Below, one piece after another: positions 36,393-46,404 of a DNA stretch of 64,000 nucleotides. The notes below the pieces were generated by a model. That model worked only from the letters and a program-made list of their open reading frames with translations, was not told the origin of the DNA and searched no databases. The stretch is from Candidatus Fermentibacteraceae bacterium (GTDB taxonomy: Bacteria; Fermentibacterota; Fermentibacteria; Fermentibacterales; JCC-6). The stretch covers positions 62,001-126,000 of the forward strand of contig JADGDO010000002.1 in the NCBI GenBank assembly GCA_016744855.1, in the 5' to 3' direction. The first letter of the stretch is position 1. Every line of letters begins with the position of its first letter. Both the position numbers and the translations under genes were made by a program.

Positions 36393-37211
36393 GTGTTCAC
36401 TATTTTTTCGGGCTTTTTCGGCCTGTGTATTGGCAGTTTCCTGAACGTTGTTATCTGGAGGGTTCCTCTCGGTAAATCAATAGTTTCACCACCCAGCGCG
36501 TGTCCTCAGTGTAAAAAGGAAATTGAACCGCGAGACAACATCCCGGTTCTGAGTTATCTCATACTGCGCGGTAAATGCAGAAATTGTGCTCTGCCTATTT
36601 CTATAAAATACCCTGTTACGGAACTGATTACCGGAGTTCTTTTTGCCCTGGCGGCTTTGCAAACAGGCTACTCTATCTCCTTTATCAACTATGCAGTACT
36701 TATCTCTCTTATGGTCGTTGTTGTAAGAACCGACCTTGAACAGTTTATTATTCTCGACGAGGTCAGCATAGGTGGGACCGTTGCGGGAGTTCTTCTTGCC
36801 CTCCTGCCCGGAGGCCTCGGAATACTTAAATCTCTTATCACAGCCCTCTCCGGTGCTGCTTTTTTCTTTCTGATAAGAACCGGAGCATCCATCTACCTGA
36901 AGAAGAGAAACATCCGCACAAAAGCCCCCGAAGGCTTTGAAGACGAGGAAGACGAGTTTCAAGGTGGAATGGGCTGGGGTGATATCAAACTGGCAGCGTG
37001 CATAGGAGCATTTCTGGGACCGGCTTCAACAGTAATAGCGTTCTTTTCAGCTTTTATACTGGGAGCTTTTTCCGGTGGATTCATGATGGCTTTCGGAGGC
37101 AGCAAAAGGGATACACCGATACCCTTCGGCCCATTTATGGCCGCGGGTGCCGTGCTTGCCCTCTTCTTCGGGGAACCTCTGTGGACCGCTTACATGAACC
37201 TTATGAGCTAA
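36393..37211 (+). CDS. pilD: A24-family prepilin peptidase
   Basis: GLCIGSFLNVVIWRVPLGKSIVSPPSACPQCKKEIEPRDNIPVLSYLILRGKCRNCALPISIKYPVTELITG; GGMGWGDIKLAA. Confidence 0.95.
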   Translation: MFTIFSGFFGLCIGSFLNVVIWRVPLGKSIVSPPSACPQCKKEIEPRDNIPVLSYLILRGKCRNCALPISIKYPVTELITGVLFALAALQTGYSISFINYAVLISLMVVVVRTDLEQFIILDEVSIGGTVAGVLLALLPGGLGILKSLITALSGAAFFFLIRTGASIYLKKRNIRTKAPEGFEDEEDEFQGGMGWGDIKLAACIGAFLGPASTVIAFFSAFILGAFSGGFMMAFGGSKRDTPIPFGPFMAAGAVLALFFGEPLWTAYMNLMS

Positions 37212-38143
37212 CGCTGTAGTACAAAAAGGTCATAAGTGCAGATTAGCGCTCTTGTTATCTGATTGTTTATTGCAATATCAACGGGATCTCCGAAGCTGGA
37301 AATCGTAGCTTCAACTGTATTATCGACTGTATTAACCACTGAAAATCCGTGGTCCGGTACTGTTGCGTAAAGGTATTTACCGTCGCTTGTTATTGCAAGA
37401 GCAGTAGCTTCATATGGAACGGTGAAAGTTCTGGAATGCTGACCTGTTCCGCAATCGATAGCCCATACTTCACTCCTGCCACCGGGAGAAACAAAAACCT
37501 CATTCAAGGGGGTTGAGCACATTCCATTCACTCCACCCTCAACAGTGGTCTCGGCAACTGTGGAAAAATCAGTCGTGGATATCTTGTATACCTTACCGTC
37601 GCTGTCGGCTATGAAGATGTAGTCTCCACCGGTTCCAAGAGCAGCAGCTACAGGATCAACTGCAGAGGTCGAACCCGACTTGGTAATTGTCCAGTCCACT
37701 GTATAAATTTTAACCAGAGTGCCATCGGCACAGACAACAAAAACTACCGTGGAAGATGGACGGGGTACTATAAAACTACCAACCTCTGCCAGAACGACCT
37801 GCTTGTAAACTGTGTAGATTTCATTTGAAACCACATAGAGTACATTGCCGCCGAGTGCCAGACCGTAACCACCTTCGGGAGAGCTTCCCACGTCGGTAAC
37901 CGGTACACCCAGGGCAACTTCAGCCTTAACGTAACCGTTATCCCGGTCTATAAAGTACAAGTAGGTGTTTGCAGCTGCCAGGCCGTCTCCGTCTCCTCCA
38001 AGAAAATCACAAGCTGTTGGCGGGCCGCCGGTATTCACGGTCTGCAGTATAAAAGCCGGGAAATCACTGCTTATTGACGGACCCGTAGAGTCACAGGCAA
38101 CAAGTAAAAGAAAAACAACAGCAGAAACAATCACTTTTTTCAT
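37208..38143 (-). CDS. YncE-like beta-propeller lipoprotein
   Basis: Lipobox LLLVACDST; repeats DGKYLYATVPDHGFSVVNTVDNTVEATISSFGDPVDIAI. Confidence 0.65.
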   Translation of the reverse strand: MKKVIVSAVVFLLLVACDSTGPSISSDFPAFILQTVNTGGPPTACDFLGGDGDGLAAANTYLYFIDRDNGYVKAEVALGVPVTDVGSSPEGGYGLALGGNVLYVVSNEIYTVYKQVVLAEVGSFIVPRPSSTVVFVVCADGTLVKIYTVDWTITKSGSTSAVDPVAAALGTGGDYIFIADSDGKVYKISTTDFSTVAETTVEGGVNGMCSTPLNEVFVSPGGRSEVWAIDCGTGQHSRTFTVPYEATALAITSDGKYLYATVPDHGFSVVNTVDNTVEATISSFGDPVDIAINNQITRALICTYDLFVLQR

Positions 38144-38146
38144 CAG

Positions 38147-38974
38147 TCAGCCTCCGATACTTCCCGCAAGAAGTCGTTCCATGTCTGCGGCGTTCAGGGC
38201 CGCTTTCCCCATGTGACAATTGTTGAAGAAAACATAGCATCTATTAACCTCTGTTGACAGGTTTCGCAATCTGTCTGCCCATGTTTCCATTTCCTCTTCT
38301 GTATAGAGATAGTCGTACCGCTCTTGTGTGTTCCCCCACCACTTATCTCTGTTCCTTCCGTGAAGCCTCAGGTAGATAGTTTCCTCTCCTCCGAAAAGAG
38401 TTTTTTCGGGAAGCCCCGGCAGACTCGGAAGATCAACAGAGACTGGTATAAAGCCGATTTGACGAACCTGCTCTATTACATCTTCAGCATACCACTTCTT
38501 GTGCCGGAACTCTATAAGTGCCCTGTTGTCTTCAATTTTGTCCCTCAGCATTCTCAGGTACTGGAAAGATTCTTCTTTCAGCGGAAATGACCAGGGAAAC
38601 TGTGCAAGAACCATTCCCAACCTGTTTGATGCTACAAGAGGGTGAAGCATTTTCCTGAAGGCTTCCCAGTCTTCCCCGGAGCAATCACGTGAATGGGTCA
38701 TGGATGAATGGAGTTTCACCGAGAAAGAAAAATTATCAGGAACAGAATCTGCCATTCTTCCGGTGGAACTCTCGGAGAGTATTCTATAGTAGGTAGAGTT
38801 AATCTCTACAGAATTAAACTTAAGAGCATAGAATCGGAGCCAGTCTTTCTTTGTTATTCGTGGCGGGTAGAAAACATTCAGCCAGCCGGGAAAGCTGTAA
38901 CCTGATGTTCCCAGAAAAAGATTTGCTCCCCCCGGCAGAAGTTTTCTGTCAAGCTTTTCTTCGAAGAGGTTCAA
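38147..38974 (-). CDS. DUF72 (YecE-like) protein
   Basis: LGTSGYSFPGWLNVFYPPRITKKDWLRFYALKFNSVEINSTYYR; RLHGRN; CYVFFNNCHMGKAALNA. Confidence 0.9.
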   Translation of the reverse strand: MNLFEEKLDRKLLPGGANLFLGTSGYSFPGWLNVFYPPRITKKDWLRFYALKFNSVEINSTYYRILSESSTGRMADSVPDNFSFSVKLHSSMTHSRDCSGEDWEAFRKMLHPLVASNRLGMVLAQFPWSFPLKEESFQYLRMLRDKIEDNRALIEFRHKKWYAEDVIEQVRQIGFIPVSVDLPSLPGLPEKTLFGGEETIYLRLHGRNRDKWWGNTQERYDYLYTEEEMETWADRLRNLSTEVNRCYVFFNNCHMGKAALNAADMERLLAGSIGG

Positions 38975-38991
38975 AAAGCATTACCCCCTAT

Positions 38992-40146
38992 CTAATGTCT
39001 ACCCTGAATGTACTCGAGAGCTCTTCCACTGACCATGGCTTTGTCTCCGTAACGATTTCTTACTGTATCTGCGACCCTATTTAGTTCCACAGTTTTTTCC
39101 GGAAAGAAAGAAAGTTGTGCTGTTTTTGATGGAACAAACTGACTGATTGATACACCGATAAGCCTGACAGGTTCATCTATGTATTGTCTCGCCATCGCCT
39201 CTGCTGCAGCCAGTATTGTCTGATCCTGATCTGTTGCTGAAGCAAGTATTTTCCGCCGGGTTATTCGTTTCATGTTACGCAGGCGATACTTCAATGTAAC
39301 CACACTCCCCTGCCAACCGCCTTCGCGGGCACGACACCCTGTTTTCTGACAGACCATAGCAAGGGCCGGCATGTACTCATCGGGTCTGGCAACATCCCGG
39401 CTGAAGGTGTGTTCATGCCCCATGGATTTAGGAGGGGTTTTGTGGCCGAAAAACTTCACCGGACGGTCATCTATACCACGGGCATACCTGTATATCTCTT
39501 CTCCATGTGAGCCCAGAATAGACCGTAGAGTTCCGCGAGGAAGGTTTTTCAGTTTTTCTATGGTATCGATACCAAACATTCCCAGCTTTTCGGCAGTACT
39601 TGCTCCTACTCCCCAGATAGCTCCCACGGGAAAAACAAGTATATCATCCGGCATCAGCAGGCCGGCCCCACGTGGTTTGTAAAAGTTTGAAGCCATTTTC
39701 GCAAGAAGTCTGTTGGGACCACAACCAACTGTGCACCACAGAGAGGTTGCATCATAAACAGCCTTTTGTATCTCCAGAGCCCGATCAATAATACCCCCGG
39801 AAGTGCCGGTAAGGTCCAAAAAAGCCTCATCTATACTTGTAGCATGCACCTTGGGGGTAAATGTGAGAAAAACTTTTAGTATGCGGTGGCTGTAGGTTCT
39901 GTAGCGGGCAAAGCTGCCGGAAAGAATAACAGCGTGAGGGACAAGGCTCATTGCCCGTGTCATTGGCATTCCTGCATGCACACCGAATTTCCTTGCTTCG
40001 TAGGTGCATGAGGTTACCACCGAACGGAAGCCGGGATCTCCACCGATGATAACAGGCTTGCCGTGAAGTTCCTCCCGGCCCAGTAATTCAACAGATGCGA
40101 AATAGGCATCCATATCTACATGAAGAATTCGTCTATCAGGCTCCAT
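38992..40146 (-). CDS. dinB: DNA polymerase IV (Y family)
   Basis: ILHVDMDAYFASVELLGREELHGKPVIIGGDPGFRSVVTSCTYEARKFGVHAGMPMTRA; ATSIDEAFLDLT. Confidence 0.95.
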   Translation of the reverse strand: MEPDRRILHVDMDAYFASVELLGREELHGKPVIIGGDPGFRSVVTSCTYEARKFGVHAGMPMTRAMSLVPHAVILSGSFARYRTYSHRILKVFLTFTPKVHATSIDEAFLDLTGTSGGIIDRALEIQKAVYDATSLWCTVGCGPNRLLAKMASNFYKPRGAGLLMPDDILVFPVGAIWGVGASTAEKLGMFGIDTIEKLKNLPRGTLRSILGSHGEEIYRYARGIDDRPVKFFGHKTPPKSMGHEHTFSRDVARPDEYMPALAMVCQKTGCRAREGGWQGSVVTLKYRLRNMKRITRRKILASATDQDQTILAAAEAMARQYIDEPVRLIGVSISQFVPSKTAQLSFFPEKTVELNRVADTVRNRYGDKAMVSGRALEYIQGRH

Positions 40147-40387
40147 GAGAGTACTCGCAGTCTACTATCCAGCCCATGGTTTCGGTGTTCAGATGAATCT
40201 CGTACACATCATCTGCCGATGTACGAACCACATAGTGATAGAACTTAATGGTCCCCCTTCGACTCTCCCATGAGGATGAAACGCGCGTCACATGATAAAC
40301 GCGATTCTGCCACCGGAACCTGCAGGGAGTCACACTGCCAGCTGCGAAGTGGCAAATCATTTCTATCCGCTCTCCAAGTTCCTGCAA
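40136..40387 (-). CDS. DUF6504-like small protein overlapping dinB
   Basis: PCRFRWQNRVYHVTRVSSSWESRRGTIKFYHYVVRTSADDVYEIHLNTETMGWIVD. Confidence 0.65.
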   Translation of the reverse strand: MQELGERIEMICHFAAGSVTPCRFRWQNRVYHVTRVSSSWESRRGTIKFYHYVVRTSADDVYEIHLNTETMGWIVDCEYSHGA

Positions 40388-40480
40388 AATTCACCTCCGA
40401 TATCATTCTCTCCTGCTTAATGGTAAAATAGTAAACATTTGTTCACGCGTCAAAGATCCGGATCACTTCCGAAATCCCGA

Positions 40481-40509
40481 TTGCCAAATTGTGAAATGAA
40501 CGGTATATT
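40481..40509 (+). promoter_or_regulatory. Putative promoter (TTGCCA-17-TATATT) of the ferredoxin-AOR operon
   Basis: Boxes at 40481-40486 and 40504-40509 read directly, 17-bp spacer. Confidence 0.55.
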
Positions 40510-40614
40510 TTTGTGGTTGAAATTGCGTGAAGAAGTTGAAGAACAAGAAGATCCCGTTATGTCGACTAATCATAATTCACGATAAATTACTTGGAAAAAA
40601 GGAGGTTCACTACC

Positions 40615-41076
40615 GTGATCAAGTACCTGAAATTGCACAATGATAAGTGTGTTGGTTGCCTGAACTGTACCGCAACCTGTTCACAGTTATACTTCAAGGA
40701 AGATGACCCGGCAAAAGCCCGGATAAAAATCTTACCTCTTGCCCTCGGCAAGTACCACATTGTAGCCTGCGATCAGGAATGCAGGAGATGTGTCATTGAG
40801 TGCCCTACCCAGGCTATCACTGTAAACGCCCGTGGTGTCGTAATGATCAACAAGAAACTGTGCGTCGGCTGTCTGGCATGTGTGGCTGTATGCCCTATCG
40901 GTGCAATGTTCTATTACCCCGGCGACCCTACCCCTTTCAAATGCGTTGCCTGTGGTGCCTGCGTTAAAACCTGTTCTGCAGACGCTCTGGAAATTGCAGA
41001 AAAGGAAGATAGCCCCGCCTCCAAGCGCCCCTTTGAAATCGCCGAGGCTGTTAGAAAGAAAGAGGCAACAACATGA
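40615..41076 (+). CDS. Polyferredoxin-like 4Fe-4S protein, electron partner of the downstream AOR
   Basis: CVGCLNCTATC, CRRCVIECP, CVGCLACVAVCP, CVACGACVKTCS; AAGGAGG RBS then GTG start at 40615; 4-nt overlap with AOR. Confidence 0.9.
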   Translation: MIKYLKLHNDKCVGCLNCTATCSQLYFKEDDPAKARIKILPLALGKYHIVACDQECRRCVIECPTQAITVNARGVVMINKKLCVGCLACVAVCPIGAMFYYPGDPTPFKCVACGACVKTCSADALEIAEKEDSPASKRPFEIAEAVRKKEATT

Positions 41077-43241
41077 GTGCTTTCAACAGAGAAAACTTCA
41101 AACTGCTGAATGAATACAAATTCGAGCCCCGGGCTATCGAAAAGGGTTACGCAATGCGTACACTCCATGTCGATGTAGGCTCAAGAGTAGCTACTGCCAA
41201 GCCCGTATCTGAAGACATGAAAAAGCGTTTCACCGGAGGCAAGGGCTTTGGCCTTAAGCTTCTCTGGGATGCAACAAAACCCACTACAAAATGGAACGAT
41301 CCTGAAAACGAGATCGTAATTGGTATTGGCCCCATCGGCGGCAACACCAACTACCCCGGTTCAGGAAAGAGCCTCGTTGTAAGCATCTCTCCCATGACTA
41401 AGATTCCCATCGATTCAAACGTGGGTGGATTCTTCGGTCCATATCTCAAGTTCGGTGGCTGGGATGCCATGGAAGTTCAGGGCAAGGCTGACGTGGAAAC
41501 CATAGTTTTCATCGATTCCAACGCCGGAACAGTTCAGTTCTACGAAGCTCCGGAAAGCCTGCAGCGCGATACACATCTTATGGCGGAAGAACTTACTGAT
41601 GCATTCACTGAAGACGGTCACGATCCGCAGTCCATTTCTGTAGTAAGTGCCGGCCGTGCAGCCGACTATTCACCGATGGGATTGCTGAACTTCAGCCTCT
41701 TCGACAAAAGACGCCAGGGCATCCGTATCAAGCAGGCAGGCCGCGGCGGTATAGGCAGAGTTTTCCGTGATAAGAAGATATTGGCAATGGTCTGTCGTTT
41801 CTCGGGTGTAAACAGCAATCTGAATTTTGCAGCCGATCCGGCTGCCGTCCAGCGTATCGGCCTCAAACTTCACCGCGAAATCGTTGTTAATGACAGCGAT
41901 CAGTGCAAGATGAGAAGTGAGGGAACTGCTCACCTCATGGAGATAATGAACGACTACGATCTTCTTCCAACTAAGAACCACAAGTACGGCCAGGAAAATT
42001 CAAAAATTGACGGTATCGAAAGCGGTGTATGGCATAAGCTCTTCAGCCAAAACCTGCCTGACGGCTGCTGGTACGGATGTACAATGGCCTGTGCGCATGC
42101 TGTGGATCACTTTGAACTTTATACCGGACCCTACAAGGGCACAAAAGTCTGCGTAGACGGACCGGAGTACGAAACAGCAGCTGGTGTAGGTTCCAACCTG
42201 TACGTCTACGATCCTCACGGCATCTTAGAGCTGAATTTCTACTGTGACACCTATGGCATCGACACCATCAGTTTCGGTACCACGACAGGCTTCCTGATGG
42301 AATGCTGGGAACACGGCATCCTGAACCTTGAGAGAACCGACGGGATTGACCTCACATGGGGTAACTGGAAGGGTGCTGCTCAGATCCTTCATGACATGGC
42401 CGACGGCAAGCGTTTCGGTATTCTCGCAGGATTGGGTACGAAGTACCTCGCCGAGTATTTTGTAACAGAATACGGTGCAGATGCACAGTTCCTCAAGGAC
42501 ATTGCTCTCAATGGCAAGGGCCTTGAGCAGTCCGAGTACATCGCCAAGGAATCTCTTGCACAGCAGGGTGGCTTCTACCTTACTAACAAGGGGCCCCAGC
42601 ATGACGAAGCATGGCTTATCTTCATGGACATGGTTAACAACCAGATCCCTACTTTCGCAGACAAAGCAGAAGCTCTGCATTACTTCCCTATCTTCAGAAC
42701 CTGGTTCGGCCTGCAGGGACTATGCAAGCTCCCCTGGAATGATGTTGAACCGGTAGACAATGCAAAGCACGAAGAGCCAGGTAAGGTTCCGGAGCATGTT
42801 GAAAACTACTTCAAGCTCTATACAGCTATTACAGGTGAACCCCTCACTTGGGAGGGTCTGATCAATCAGAGCGAGCGTGTATACAACTTCCAGCGTATCT
42901 TCAATATCCGACTGGGCTATGGTCATCGTAAGGATGATTATCCGCCATACCGTTCTATGGGTCCAGTTCTCGAGGACGAATACGTCATGAGGGAAGAACG
43001 CTACGACAAGCAGATGAAGGAATTGATCGGTGTTGACCCAGCCGGCAAGAGCGTTGCCGAAAAGGTTAAAATCACAAGGGAATACCGTATGAGTCAGTAC
43101 GAAAAACTTGTTGATGCCGTCTTTGATCGTCGCGGCTGGAGTCCGGACGGATGTCCTACTCCCGAGCACCTGAAGAGCATCGGTATGGATACACCAGAGG
43201 TTATGGAGATTGTTAACGCAAGAAATGCAGGCAAAGCCTAA
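41073..43241 (+). CDS. Aldehyde ferredoxin oxidoreductase family (tungsten-pterin) enzyme
   Basis: FTGGKGFGLKLLWDATKP..IVIGIGPIGGNTNYPGSGKSLVVSISPMTKIPIDSNVGGFFGPYLKFGGWDAMEVQGKAD; CWYGCTMACAH. Confidence 0.93.
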   Translation: MSAFNRENFKLLNEYKFEPRAIEKGYAMRTLHVDVGSRVATAKPVSEDMKKRFTGGKGFGLKLLWDATKPTTKWNDPENEIVIGIGPIGGNTNYPGSGKSLVVSISPMTKIPIDSNVGGFFGPYLKFGGWDAMEVQGKADVETIVFIDSNAGTVQFYEAPESLQRDTHLMAEELTDAFTEDGHDPQSISVVSAGRAADYSPMGLLNFSLFDKRRQGIRIKQAGRGGIGRVFRDKKILAMVCRFSGVNSNLNFAADPAAVQRIGLKLHREIVVNDSDQCKMRSEGTAHLMEIMNDYDLLPTKNHKYGQENSKIDGIESGVWHKLFSQNLPDGCWYGCTMACAHAVDHFELYTGPYKGTKVCVDGPEYETAAGVGSNLYVYDPHGILELNFYCDTYGIDTISFGTTTGFLMECWEHGILNLERTDGIDLTWGNWKGAAQILHDMADGKRFGILAGLGTKYLAEYFVTEYGADAQFLKDIALNGKGLEQSEYIAKESLAQQGGFYLTNKGPQHDEAWLIFMDMVNNQIPTFADKAEALHYFPIFRTWFGLQGLCKLPWNDVEPVDNAKHEEPGKVPEHVENYFKLYTAITGEPLTWEGLINQSERVYNFQRIFNIRLGYGHRKDDYPPYRSMGPVLEDEYVMREERYDKQMKELIGVDPAGKSVAEKVKITREYRMSQYEKLVDAVFDRRGWSPDGCPTPEHLKSIGMDTPEVMEIVNARNAGKA

Positions 43242-43259
43242 CCTTTGACTTCACCTATT

Positions 43260-43302
43260 ACGGGCAGCAATTCTATAGTGGAGTTGCTGCCCGTTTTCTT
43301 TT
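43260..43302 (+). terminator. Rho-independent terminator after the AOR gene
   Basis: ACGGGCAGCAA-ttctatagtggag-TTGCTGCCCGT followed by TTTCTTTT. Confidence 0.88.
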
Positions 43303-43317
43303 CACAAAAAGAATATT

Positions 43318-44079
43318 TTACTTTCTACCCAGTTTCAATCTGAGTCTGACCAGATCTCTCAATGCCCTGGGTATTCTTTTATGAAGAGCAAGAGGAGTAT
43401 CCCGGATCTCTTCCAGCTTGATGGGAAGCTCCCGTATGGAAAGACCCATTCGCTGTGCCAGTATTATCAGCTCCGAAGGATAAAGATCTGGTTCGTTTCC
43501 GCAGAGGGGAAATATCGGGACGAAAGAGGTTCTTCTCATTATTTTCGGTCCGTGGGTATCCGTTCCCCTGAATCCAAGAAGCAGTCGCAAAAGCATTGTA
43601 AGTACACGGGTAGCTGTTCTCCTTAAAAATGGTCTCTTGTCATTTTTACCTGCCAGTACCTTCGAACCCTGAATCATATCGGCAGCAGAGGAGTCCAAGA
43701 GGGTCAATCCTGACAGCCAAAAAGCCGTATCAAGAACATCGAGGTCATCCACCATCACAATTTCAGCTGTTGAGCTCTCGAGCCCATGCCTAACTGCATT
43801 GCCGTAACTTGCTTCCTGAAGAGAGGTTATTTTTATGCAACGGTTCTCTAACTGCATCTTCTCCAAAATGGAAAGAGTTGCATCGGTTGAACCATTTTCA
43901 ACAATCAAAATTGTAAAACCGTCAGGAAGCTCGCTCAGAAGAGGGGTAAGCTGGCTTTCAAGAATAGATTCTTCATTATAGACTGGAATTACAAGCTCAA
44001 TGGTTTCATATTTTTCAACAAGCGTTTGTAGTTTGTTAAGCAGCACTTCTTGCCTTTCGGAATGATATTCTGGCAACAA
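43318..44079 (-). CDS. Family 2 glycosyltransferase
   Basis: IELVIPVYNEESILESQLTPLLSEL..ILIVENGSTDATLSILEKM..VMVDDLDVLD. Confidence 0.85.
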   Translation of the reverse strand: MLPEYHSERQEVLLNKLQTLVEKYETIELVIPVYNEESILESQLTPLLSELPDGFTILIVENGSTDATLSILEKMQLENRCIKITSLQEASYGNAVRHGLESSTAEIVMVDDLDVLDTAFWLSGLTLLDSSAADMIQGSKVLAGKNDKRPFLRRTATRVLTMLLRLLLGFRGTDTHGPKIMRRTSFVPIFPLCGNEPDLYPSELIILAQRMGLSIRELPIKLEEIRDTPLALHKRIPRALRDLVRLRLKLGRK

Positions 44080-44758
44080 TAAGACTCAATTCAAAAAGAA
44101 TATACAGTGGAAGCGCAAGCATAACCTGTGTTAGCGGATCAGGCGGGGTCAGTATTGCAGCCATGATAAGCAGCCCCACAACCACATGTCGCCGGTAGAC
44201 CGCAAGAGTGGCAGGTTCAATGATTCCGGTTTTTGTAAGAAACAGCACAGCAAGAGGAAGCTGGAAGGCTGCACCAAAAATCAGGAGGAAAGAACCGATA
44301 AACCCTATGTAGGAAGAAACACTCCAGGCTCCGTGAATGTTTCCTGTTTCAAAGCTCTGGAAGAGCAGAAGTGCAGGAGCACGCATTACAAACCATGCAA
44401 AGGCAGCTCCTCCAATAAAAAGGAATGCACCAGCGACAGATACCGATACAACAGCTTTGCGTTCGGTTAGGTAAAGACCTGGAGCTACGAAACGCCATAT
44501 CTGGAAAAGCAGTATGGGAGAGGCCAGTATAATTCCGATGGTTACAGCAAGTTTCAAATGAGCTGTAACTGCTTCAGCAGGAGCTAAAGCCACCAGATCA
44601 CATGGAGAAGTGGAGGTAACGAAATTAGTTAGATATCTACTGAAAAAGAATGCTGTTGCTGAAAGAAGACCAACAGATATAACCATTACAAATATTCGTC
44701 TTCTGAATTCTTCCAAATGGTCCCAAAAAGAGCCTTCTCCGTCCGGTATCACTGCCAT
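44036..44758 (-). CDS. tatC: Sec-independent (twin-arginine) translocase TatC
   Basis: FWDHLEEFRRRIFVMVISV..ILASPILLFQIWRFVAPGLYLTERK..GAAFQLPLAVLFLTKTGI..TPPDPLTQVMLALPLYILFELSL. Confidence 0.95.
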   Translation of the reverse strand: MAVIPDGEGSFWDHLEEFRRRIFVMVISVGLLSATAFFFSRYLTNFVTSTSPCDLVALAPAEAVTAHLKLAVTIGIILASPILLFQIWRFVAPGLYLTERKAVVSVSVAGAFLFIGGAAFAWFVMRAPALLLFQSFETGNIHGAWSVSSYIGFIGSFLLIFGAAFQLPLAVLFLTKTGIIEPATLAVYRRHVVVGLLIMAAILTPPDPLTQVMLALPLYILFELSLIVARISFRKARSAA

Positions 44759-45744
44759 ATTTTTTCCAGAAGATCTTTCTCGGAAGCTCTATCCAGGAGA
44801 AGCTGTCTGCAGTTTTCCCATCCATCAGGAATTATCCAAATTCGCCCCATAGCAGTGGTTTTCTTGTCACTTTCAAGGTGTTCCAGAATGCTTTCCAGAG
44901 TGATCATATCAGGGATTTCAGTTTCTATGCCGAGTTTAGCAGCAATCCCGGAAAATTCTTCAGCAAAAGCATGATTACCGAGCATCTCTGCCACAATCGG
45001 GATTCCCATTGCAACAGCAGCTCCATGACTGATTTCCAGCTTAGTTGCAGCTTCAATGCAGTGGCCGATTGTATGCCCGAGGTTAAGTAATCGTCTCTCT
45101 CCTGTTTCCTCAATATCCGCTGCGACGATTCTTCCCTTTACGGTCAGGCAGGCTTCAACTGCCCTGGTATAGTCTTTCTTCAGCAGGTAATCGACGATAC
45201 GCCTGTCACCTATTACAGCAGTTTTCAGTGCTTCCGCCAGTCCGTTCATCATTTCTGACGGTGGGAGAGAGTCGAGAAAGGCGGTACATATTACAATCTC
45301 AGAAGCAGGATACACTGTGCCTGCCTGATTTTTTTTACCTCTGATATTTACAGCTGTTTTACCTCCCAGAGAAGCATCCACCATGCAGAGAAGGGTACTT
45401 GGAACAAGGGTTAAGTGCACCCCGCGCTTCCATGTAGAAGCGGCAAATGCTCCTATATCACAAACAGTCCCGCCTCCGATAACAACTACTCTGGAATCTT
45501 TTCTTAACTCTGCTCGACTCATTTCAAAGAGAAGTTTCTCCAAAGTAGAGAGCGTTTTAGCTGCCTCTCCTCCCTGAAGAATGACCACGTTACTACAGAC
45601 AGGCAATGCTTCTCCATGATTTTTTTCTACTTCGGCGTCAAGAATAAGAAGATCGGGAGAGACATCGAGGTCTGCAACACATTTCACCATTCGCACATCG
45701 GTGAAGGCATCGGGTCTGGGGAAAGTAAATTTAGTGCTACTCAT
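44749..45744 (-). CDS. aroB: 3-dehydroquinate synthase
   Basis: GGEAAKTLSTLE; VVVIGGGTVCDIGAFAASTWKRGVHLTLVPSTLLCMVDASLGGKTAVNIRGKKNQAGTVYPA. Confidence 0.95.
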   Translation of the reverse strand: MSSTKFTFPRPDAFTDVRMVKCVADLDVSPDLLILDAEVEKNHGEALPVCSNVVILQGGEAAKTLSTLEKLLFEMSRAELRKDSRVVVIGGGTVCDIGAFAASTWKRGVHLTLVPSTLLCMVDASLGGKTAVNIRGKKNQAGTVYPASEIVICTAFLDSLPPSEMMNGLAEALKTAVIGDRRIVDYLLKKDYTRAVEACLTVKGRIVAADIEETGERRLLNLGHTIGHCIEAATKLEISHGAAVAMGIPIVAEMLGNHAFAEEFSGIAAKLGIETEIPDMITLESILEHLESDKKTTAMGRIWIIPDGWENCRQLLLDRASEKDLLEKIWQ

Positions 45745-45750
45745 TGAATA

Positions 45751-46404
45751 CTATTCTTCTCCACCGGTGAAAGAGGTAAGTGTAATCAAGCTGTCTGAAG
45801 ACTGTATTCTAACAATCCCAACATCGGGAGCAAGCCAGATATTACGTACAGAAACAGTTGTTTCCGGTGCAAAACCCGCTGTCTGAATCCAATTGATAGT
45901 CATTTCATTCTGATGGATTCTGTAACATTGACTCCACTCACCACCGGGTGAAACTTCCGGTCCTGAAACTATCTGATCGCGTATCCAGGTGTGACTCAAC
46001 GTAACACCCTGACTGACTGCCTGTGTGCTTACTGAATCTCTTAATGTCATACCATTTGCCAGCGGCCATTCGAACATGGTTATCCATGCCTGGTATATCG
46101 GAACTTCAAAGCCGTTAAAAAGTACGGAATGGTCTTCGAACTTCTCCAGCTTTCCATCCTCATTAATCCAGTAGTTGTAATCAGCACCGGACTGTAATCT
46201 CCAGCAGGGTCGCTCTCCCATAATGGTCTGATCTACTACTGTAACTATTCTGCTTCCGCCACCCTCAATAGAGTACTCCCATGTAGCACCGGCCGGCGAC
46301 ACGGGGAAGTAATCCGATGAAAGTCTGAAATAGAGAGGATTGCTTTCACAAGCAGGTAAAATGATAAGAAGCAGCGCAGTGACTATTGTTAAAAACCTTT
46401 TCAC
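45751..46404 (-). CDS. Hypothetical lipoprotein
   Basis: Lipobox LLIILPACESN; no recognised domain. Confidence 0.55.
   Translation of the reverse strand: MKRFLTIVTALLLIILPACESNPLYFRLSSDYFPVSPAGATWEYSIEGGGSRIVTVVDQTIMGERPCWRLQSGADYNYWINEDGKLEKFEDHSVLFNGFEVPIYQAWITMFEWPLANGMTLRDSVSTQAVSQGVTLSHTWIRDQIVSGPEVSPGGEWSQCYRIHQNEMTINWIQTAGFAPETTVSVRNIWLAPDVGIVRIQSSDSLITLTSFTGGEE

Noticed and set aside
36486-36962. 158-aa minus-strand ORF within pilD
   Set aside because: Antisense to a clear prepilin peptidase with conserved Cys motifs and catalytic region
42225-43169. Two antisense ORFs (151 and 149 aa) within the AOR gene
   Set aside because: Opposite a strongly supported AOR coding sequence; no independent signals
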